A DNA stretch of 64,000 nt from Sapria himalayana (taxonomy: Eukaryota > Streptophyta > Magnoliopsida > Malpighiales > Rafflesiaceae): assembly GCA_029783825.1 (NCBI GenBank), contig JAREIK010000337.1, positions 76,692 through 140,691 on the forward strand, given 5' to 3'. The position numbers and the translations under genes were made by a program. Below the pieces are notes generated by a model, which was given only the letters and a program-made list of their open reading frames with translations, was not told the origin of the DNA and did no database searches. Positions 57,233 to 64,000 of this stretch are shown here, in pieces. How positions within the stretch are numbered: position 1 is the first letter of the stretch; every line of letters starts with the position of its first letter.

Positions 57233-59896
57233 AAGTAGGATAATAAGAATAAGAAAAATAAGAAGAATAATTAGATTGAGAATAATAAAAAGAATAAGAA
57301 TAAAAAAAGAATAAAAAAATAAGAATACTTTGAAGAATAAGAAGAATAATTAAAATATTAAGATTAAGAAAAACAAGAAGAATAAAAAGAATAATATAAA
57401 TAAAAAGAATAATAAGAAAAGTAGAAAAAGTAGATTTTGAAGAAAAAAAAATAAGAAGAATTTGAAAATTTTGAAGAAATAGAAAAATAATAATGATTAT
57501 AAGTAATAGATGAATAAGAAAAATAAGTAGAATATAATGAAAAGAAAAAAAAATTATGAAGTAAAATAAAAATAAGAAGAAAAAAAAGAATTAGAAGACT
57601 AATAAAAGAATGACACTAAGAAGAATAAGAAGAATAAACATAATGTAAAGAATAAGAAGAATAAAAATTATAAATAGGATTAGAAAAATTAGAAGAATAA
57701 TTAGAATAAAATGGATAAGTAGGATAAGAAGAACAATAAATATAAGAAGAAAAATAAGAATAAATAGAAAATGAAGAAAAAATAAAAATCAGAAGAATAA
57801 CAATATTAAAAAGAATCAAAAAAATAATAAGAATACAAAAAAAAGAAGAAAAAAAAGTTTAAGTAGAATAATAAAAGAATAATAAAAAATGAATAACAAG
57901 AATAATTTTAATAAAATGAATAATAAAAATAATAAGAATAATAAGAAAAAGATGAATAAGAAGTATACAAATAATAATAATAATATAAATAAATATGAAG
58001 AATAATTAGAATAAGATCAAAAAGAAGAATAAAAAGTATAAGAAAAATAAGAAGAATAAAAAGAAATAAATGATATAGAAGAATAAGAAACATAAGAAAA
58101 ATATGAATAATAATAAGAATAAAAATAAAAAGCAGAATAAGAAGAAGAAGAATAATAATCAGAATAATAAGAATAATAAAAATAATAAGAATAATAAGAA
58201 TAAGAAGAATAAGAAGAATAAGAAGAATAAGAAGAATAAGAAAAATAAGATAAATAAGATGAATAAGAAGAATAAGAAGAATAAGAAGAATAAGAAGAAT
58301 AAGATTAATAAGAAGAATAAGAAAATTATGAACAATAATAATAATAAGAAAAATAAAAAGAATAAGAAGAATTAGAAAAATAAAAGAATAATAAGAATTA
58401 GAAAATTAAGAAGAATATGAAGAATAAGACAAATAAGAAGAATAAGAATAATTTGAAGAAAAAGGAGAAAAAAAGATTAAAAATATTAAAAAGAATAAGA
58501 AGAATAATAAGAAAAAGAAAAGTTATAATAATAATAAGAATAATGACAAGAATAATACAAATAAAAAGTATCAGAAGCATTTGAGGAAATAGAAGAATAA
58601 GAAGAATAGGAATCATTAAAATTATAAGAAGAATAAGTAGAAAATGAAGAATATGAAAAATAAGAAAAATAAAATTAAAAAGTAAAAAATAGAATAAGAA
58701 TAATAAGAAAAATATGAAGAATATGAAGAATATGAAGAATAAGATTAATATGAATAAATATAAGAAAAAAAATAAGAAAGATAAGAAGAAAAAGTAGAAT
58801 CATAAGAATTAAAATAATAAGTAGACTACGAAGAATAATAAGAATAATAAGAATAAGATTAATTATAAGAATAAGAAGAATAAAACGAATTAGAATAATA
58901 AGAATAAGAATAAGAATAATAAGAATAATAAGAATAATAAGAATAATAAGAATATGAAGAATAATAAGAAGAAAGAAAGAATAACATGAATAAGAAGAAT
59001 AAAAAGAATAAGAAGAATAATAAGAATTAGAAAAATAAGAAGAATAAGAAAAATAAGAAGAATAAGAAAAATAAGAAGAATTAGAAGTAGAAAAATAAGA
59101 ATAGAACAAGAAGAAGAAGAAGAAGAATAAGTGAATAAGAAAAAAATAATAAAAATTATAAAAATAATAAAAATAATTAGAATAATAAAAATAATAAGAA
59201 GAATAAGAAGAATAAGAATAACAAAAAAAGGAAGAATAAGAAGAATAAAAAAAATAACAAAAATAAAAAGAATAATAAGAATAAGAAGACTAAGAAAATA
59301 AAAGAATAAGAAGAAGAATAATACGAATTATAAGAATAAGAATGATATTAAGAAAAAGAAGAATAAAAAGTATTAATTTAATTAAATGAATAAAAACTAT
59401 TAATATAATTAAATCAATAAAAAGAATAAGAAGAATGAGAAAAATAATAAAAAAATAAGAAGAATAAGAATAAAAAAATAAAATAAGAAGAATAAGAAGA
59501 ATAAGAATAATAAGAATAATAAAAATAAGAAAAATAAGAATAGAATTATAAAAAGAATAAGAAGAATATTAAGAATAAGTAGAATAATAATAAGAAACAT
59601 AAGAATACAAAGAATAAGAAGAATATGTGAAATAATAAGAATAAAAAAACTAGAATTTTTAGAAGAATAAGACAAATATGAAGAATAAGAAGAATAAGAA
59701 GAATAAGAAGTATAAGAAGTATAAGAAGAATAAGAAGTATAAGAAGAATAAGAAGAATATAAAGAATTTGAAGAAAAAGAAGAATAAAAATAAAAAAATA
59801 TATAATAATAATAATAATAATAATAAATAGAAGAATAAGAAGAAATATAAGAATAAGAAGAATAAGAAAAATAGAAGAATAAGAAGAAGAATAATA
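57233..59896 (+). repeat. AAG/AAT satellite array, block 8
   Basis: Remainder of the second 1.6-kb unit, then further purine-rich satellite, with AAT runs near 59,805-59,825. No gene is seen. Confidence 0.93.
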
Positions 59897-59990
59897 CACT
59901 ATAAGCAAATGTCTATTTAGCTTTGGAAATTTAGCTAGGGAAAATTCCCTAGCCAATTTGCACGAGATTAGCTATAGAATAGCAATAGAT
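59897..59990 (+). mobile_element. CACTA-like DNA transposon terminus
   Basis: Starts CACTATAAGCAAATG, the form of a CACTA (En/Spm) terminal inverted repeat. It is followed by the subterminal palindrome GCTAGGGAAAATTCCCTAGC (59,934-59,953) and short TTAGC / AGC repeats, as in plant CACTA ends (from memory of the family). No matching TAGTG end was found by eye downstream, so this may be a truncated element. Confidence 0.45.
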
Positions 59991-61190
59991 CAAGATAAAA
60001 TCAATCACTAAATAATTATCTACAAAATATTTTGTATGATTATTTTTTAATAGCAAGTGATTAGTCCTTAAATGATATTTTCACAACATATATGTATTTA
60101 GATATGAAATTTTATCTAGCTATTTGGGATCGAGATTATTTCCATCTCTAATCTATGCTAATTTAATTTTTTTTATTTTTATATATTATTTGTTTTAATG
60201 TTTAATTAAATTTTGTATGTTATATTTTTTTCATGATCTTTGGATGAGTTATTCTTGAAAGACACATTTCTCTTAATATAATTATAAAAATATGATATTT
60301 TAAATAAATAATTTCAAATATATATAAACATGAATAAAAATTTATTTAAAAACATACTAAAATAACTATTTTTATGATTATAAAATTATAAAAAATTTTT
60401 TTAAACTTTTTAATTATGAAATTTAAATATTTGTATTAAAAAACATTAAATGATTAATTCTATAATTATAATAATTTTTTTAATATTTTAATTAATAAAT
60501 TAACATACATAAAAATTTTTACCAATAAAAAGCTAAATTAATTCATTGTATGATTAAATATAAATAGTTACAAATATATTTGAATTAGAGAATAAATTAT
60601 TAAATATGTATATTAATTTAAATTAAAAAATATTTTTATGATTATAGGAATCTTTTAGAAATTTAATTTCTAAAAGAATTGATAATTTCAAATTTTTCAT
60701 AAAAGAAAATAAAATAATATTTAAAGATAAATACATAGATGTTTGCCCCTGCTAAAATTTATAATAATTATATAATTGAGTAAGATAATATTATAAGCTT
60801 TTAATATTTCATCTTTATTAAAATAATAAATATAACTTTTTTTAATATTCTTATTACTTTAAGTAATTTTTCGAATTTATAAATTATAAATTATATCATA
60901 TAATATGAAATTTTATGCCTTTATAATTATTTCATATTATCTTCATAAAATTTCAATGAATTATTAAAAATTTATAACCATAAAATATATATATTTATAT
61001 ATTATTTAATATAAAGAGTATTTATAACTCTTAAAGAAGTGGGTAGAAGACCAATCATCTTTTCATGTGTGTTTTGTGATATGATGTTTACAAATTTTGT
61101 CGCCATTTAATTTTTTTTTTCTAGTTGGATGGCCAAACATCTATTTTTTGAATTTGTTTATACATTTATTGTTTAATTAATTTGATAATT
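59991..61190. other. AT-rich spacer at the satellite orientation switch, no gene
   Basis: About 1.2 kb of very AT-rich, non-triplet sequence with no open frame worth calling and no recognised RNA gene. It may be the rest of the CACTA-like element or unrelated junction DNA. A less AT-rich patch (GAAGTGGGTAGAAGACC, GTTGGATGGCCAAACATC) lies at about 61,035-61,140. Left of it the satellite reads AAGAAT on +, right of it ATTCTT. Confidence 0.6.
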
Positions 61191-64000
61191 AAAAATATTC
61201 TTATTATTCTCTTCTTTTATTATTCTTATTATTCTTATTATTTTTAAGACTAATTAATATTCTTATTATTTTTATTAAAAATATTTTTTGAATTTTGTAT
61301 CAATTCTCTTTTTTTCTTTTTATTCTTCTTAATCATCTCATTCATATTATTATTTTAATTCATTTAATTCTTCATATTCTTATTAATCATTTTAATCATC
61401 ATTTTCTTCTTAATCTTTTTATACTTCATTATCTAATTATTTTTTTTCTTATTGTTCTATTTCTTTTTAATTTTTTATATTCATCTTATTATTTTTATTC
61501 TTGGCATAAAAAATATTATTTTTATTCTACATATTCTTTTTATTCTTTCTATTCTTTATATTCTTCTTAATAATTTTATTCTTTATTTTTTTCTTATTTT
61601 TATTATTCTTAGTTTAATTTTTTTATTATTTCTTATTTTTCTATTTATTCTTATTTTATTTATTGTTATATTCATCTATTTATAAAGATTCTTCTTATTC
61701 TTCTTATTCTTATTATTCATCTTATTCTATTTATTATAATTGATATTCTTAATCATTTTAATCTTCTTATTCTATTTATTCTACCTATTCTTATTATGAT
61801 TATTCTTATTTTTTTTTATTTTATTCTCTTTTATTCTCCTTATTCTTCTATTTCTTATTATTCTTCTAATTCTTCTAATTCTTATAATTATTTTAATTCT
61901 TCTTATTCTTATTATTTTTAATATTTTTTATATTCTATTTATTCTTTGTATTATTCTTATTCTTCTTATTCTTCTTATTATTCTTACTCTTCTTAATTTT
62001 CTTATTTTTATTATTCTTATTCTTCTAATTTATCTTATTATTATTTTTCTTCATATTCTAATAATTCTTATTTTTCATCTAATTATTTTTATTTTTCTTA
62101 TTTTTCTAATTCTACTAATTTTTCTTATTCTTCTTATTTTTTTATTCTTTGTATTCTTCTTATTTTTTTTATTCTTAGTATTCTTCTTATTCTACTTATT
62201 CTTTATGTTTTTTTATTTCGTATTATTCTTATTTTTTGCATACTTTTTTTTCATATTTTATTATTTTTCTTCTTATTCTTCTTTTACTTTTTATCCTTCT
62301 TATTCGTTTTATTTTTTTTATTCTTTATATTATTCTTATTATTGTTATTCCTTATTATTCTTCTTATTCTTTTTATTCTTCTTATTTTTCTTAATTTTCT
62401 AGTTTTTCTTATTCTTTTATTCTCATTATTCTTCTTTTTCTTCATATTCTTTCAATTCTTTTTATTCTTCATATTTTTCGATTTCTTATTTATCATATTT
62501 TTCTTCCTTTTCTTATTATTCTTATTATTCTATTTTTATTCTTTTTATTCATTTTATTCTTTGCATTCTATTTTTATTCTTATTATTCAAATTATTCTAT
62601 TAATTCTTTTTTTTTCATATTCTTCTAAGTCTTATTATTCTTTTTTTTATTCTTATTATTCGTATTCTTTTTATTCATTTATTATTATTATTATTCTTAT
62701 TCTTCGTATTCTTCTTATTTTTCATATTCTTCTTATTCTTATTTTTCTTCTTATTTTTCTGATTCTTTTTATTATATTTATTCTTTTTATTCTATTTATT
62801 CTTCATATTCTTATGATTTTCTTATTCTAAGTCTTCTTCTAATTCTTCCCATTCTTAAAATTCTTCCTAATCATATTATTATTCATTTTTTTATTATTAT
62901 TCTTATTCAAATATTATTATTATTATTATTATTCTTCATTTTATATTTATTCTTCTTATTTTATTTTTATTCTTATTATTGATCTATTTCTTTTGATTTT
63001 TTTATTTTTCGTTATCTTATTATTCACCATAACTCCTTTTTCTTATTATTCTTCTCATTCTTCTTATTATTCTTAATATTCTTATTATTTTTATTCTTCT
63101 TATTCTTATTATTATTCTCATTCTTCTTATTCTTATTATTATTCTCATTCTTCTTATTCTTCTCATACTTCTTATTCTCTTATTCTACGTATACTTCTTT
63201 TTCTTATTATTATTCTTATTTTTATGAATCTTCGTAATATTCTTATTTTTTTATTTTTCCTATTCTTCATATTTTAGTAATCATCTTATTCTACGTTTTT
63301 GTAATATTATTCTTATTATTGTTTGTCTTTATATTCAATTTTTTGTATTATTATTGTTCTTATTCTTCTAATTCTTCTTATTCATCTAATTCTTCATATT
63401 CTTCTTATTCCTCTTATTCTTCTTAATCTTATTAATCTTTTTATTTTTTTATTCTTCGTATTCTTTATATTCTTCTATTAATCTTATACTTCTTATATTT
63501 CTAATATTCTTATTCTTCTTATTCTTTTTATTATTCTTATTCTTCTTATTCTTATTATTGTTCATATTCTTCTTATTCTTTTTATTATTTTTATTTTTTG
63601 TTTTCTTATTATTCTTCTTATTCTAATGATTTTTATTATTCTTTTTTTTCACATTCTTATTATTCTTCTTATTGTAATGATTCTTTTTATTCTAATAATT
63701 TTTTTATTCTTCTTATTATTCTATTTCTTTCTATTCTTCGTATTCTTCTTAATTATCTTAATTTTCATTTTTCAATATTATTCTTATAATTCTTAATCTT
63801 ATTATTCAATTTTTTTAAAAGAATGCTTCTTATTATAGTTATTGTTCTTATTTTATTTTTATTCTTATTATTTATCTATTTCAATTAATTCTTCTTATTA
63901 TTCTTATTATTCTAATTCTTCATTTACTTATTAATCTTTTTATTATTCTTATCTTTATCTCTTTTATCTGATTTTATATTCTTCTATTCTATTCTTTATT
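61191..64000 (-). repeat. AAG/AAT satellite array, block 9, inverted orientation
   Basis: The same satellite family read on the opposite strand: TTCTTATTC units dominate on +, with ATT runs (62,690, 62,920) and no purine-rich stretches. Plus-strand frames rich in Leu/Phe/Tyr/Ser are artefacts. It continues to the window edge. Confidence 0.93.

Larger units (their letters stand above)
49264..58400 (+). repeat. ~1.6-kb higher-order duplication, second copy split by LINE-E
   Basis: Unit 1 (about 49,264-50,846) and unit 2 (50,847-51,205 plus 57,233 to about 58,400) match. GAAATTAAAGTATAAGAA occurs at 49,264 and 50,847 (1,583 bp). GAACTTTATGAAGGGTAAG at 49,501 matches GAACATTATAAAGGGTAAG at 51,109 (1,608 bp). 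ATGGCACTG at 49,972 matches ATGACACTA at 57,610, which is 1,611 bp once the 6,027-bp insertion is removed. The first unit preserves the empty site for LINE-E at 49,562-49,579. Confidence 0.85.

Noticed and set aside
1..59896. Centromeric satellite assignment
   Set aside because: Higher-order structure is suggestive, but nothing in the sequence shows CENH3 binding and no known centromeric retrotransposon is present.
59897..61190. Complete CACTA element or MITE
   Set aside because: Only one terminus is convincing; I could not find a matching inverted end or a 3-bp duplication on the right.

Overview
The window reads as nuclear DNA of a flowering plant, most likely a eudicot. The evidence is plant-type L1/LINE retrotransposons (ORF1 with a DUF4283-type domain and CCHC knuckle; ORF2 with endonuclease, reverse transcriptase, zf-RVT and a C-terminal RNase H), an intronless retrocopy of a plant borealin-like gene, a copia-type solo LTR and a CACTA-like end. 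I found no intact host gene, rRNA, tRNA or CRISPR. The species cannot be named from the sequence.

Most of the window is one degenerate satellite landscape made of AAG and AAT triplets (9-bp consensus close to GAATAAGAA, C very rare on the + strand) from 1 to about 59,896. It is not a plain microsatellite. It has higher-order organisation: an ~820-bp tandem duplication (16.4-18.06 kb), a ~3.9-kb duplication (16.2-20.6 versus 20.9-25.5 kb), a ~1.6-kb duplication (49.26-50.85 versus 50.85-58.4 kb, interrupted by a LINE), a ~650-bp duplication (35.3-36.8 kb) and an internal marker box recurring every ~180-280 bp. From about 61,190 to the end the same repeat is present in the opposite orientation (TTCTTATTC on +). 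The switch lies at an AT-rich ~1.3-kb spacer that begins with a CACTA-like terminus.

Five LINE copies lie in the array, all on the + strand: LINE-A (7,224-13,362), LINE-B (25,633-31,746, very decayed), LINE-C (33,411-35,317, 5'-truncated), LINE-D (41,706-47,944) and LINE-E (51,206-57,216, the best preserved). They share a ~95-bp 3' tail although the rest of their 3' UTRs differ. A sixth poly(A) insertion, also +, is the borealin-like retrocopy (23,713-24,716). All six can be fitted with target-site duplications of 13-18 bp beginning at the same step, T^AA on the + strand (TT/A on the opposite strand). Two insertions, LINE-E and the retrocopy, have an uninterrupted paralogous empty site elsewhere in the window, which dates them after the segmental duplication of the satellite.

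The LINE genes work as a bicistronic unit: ORF1 binds RNA, and ORF2 nicks DNA and reverse transcribes. ORF1 and ORF2 overlap by 8 nt (ATGTATAA or ATGTTTAA) in A, B and D and by 4 nt (ATGA) in E. Every copy is broken by stops, frameshifts, deletions or active-site changes. The picture is an old, duplicating satellite that has repeatedly received LINE-machinery insertions in one fixed orientation.
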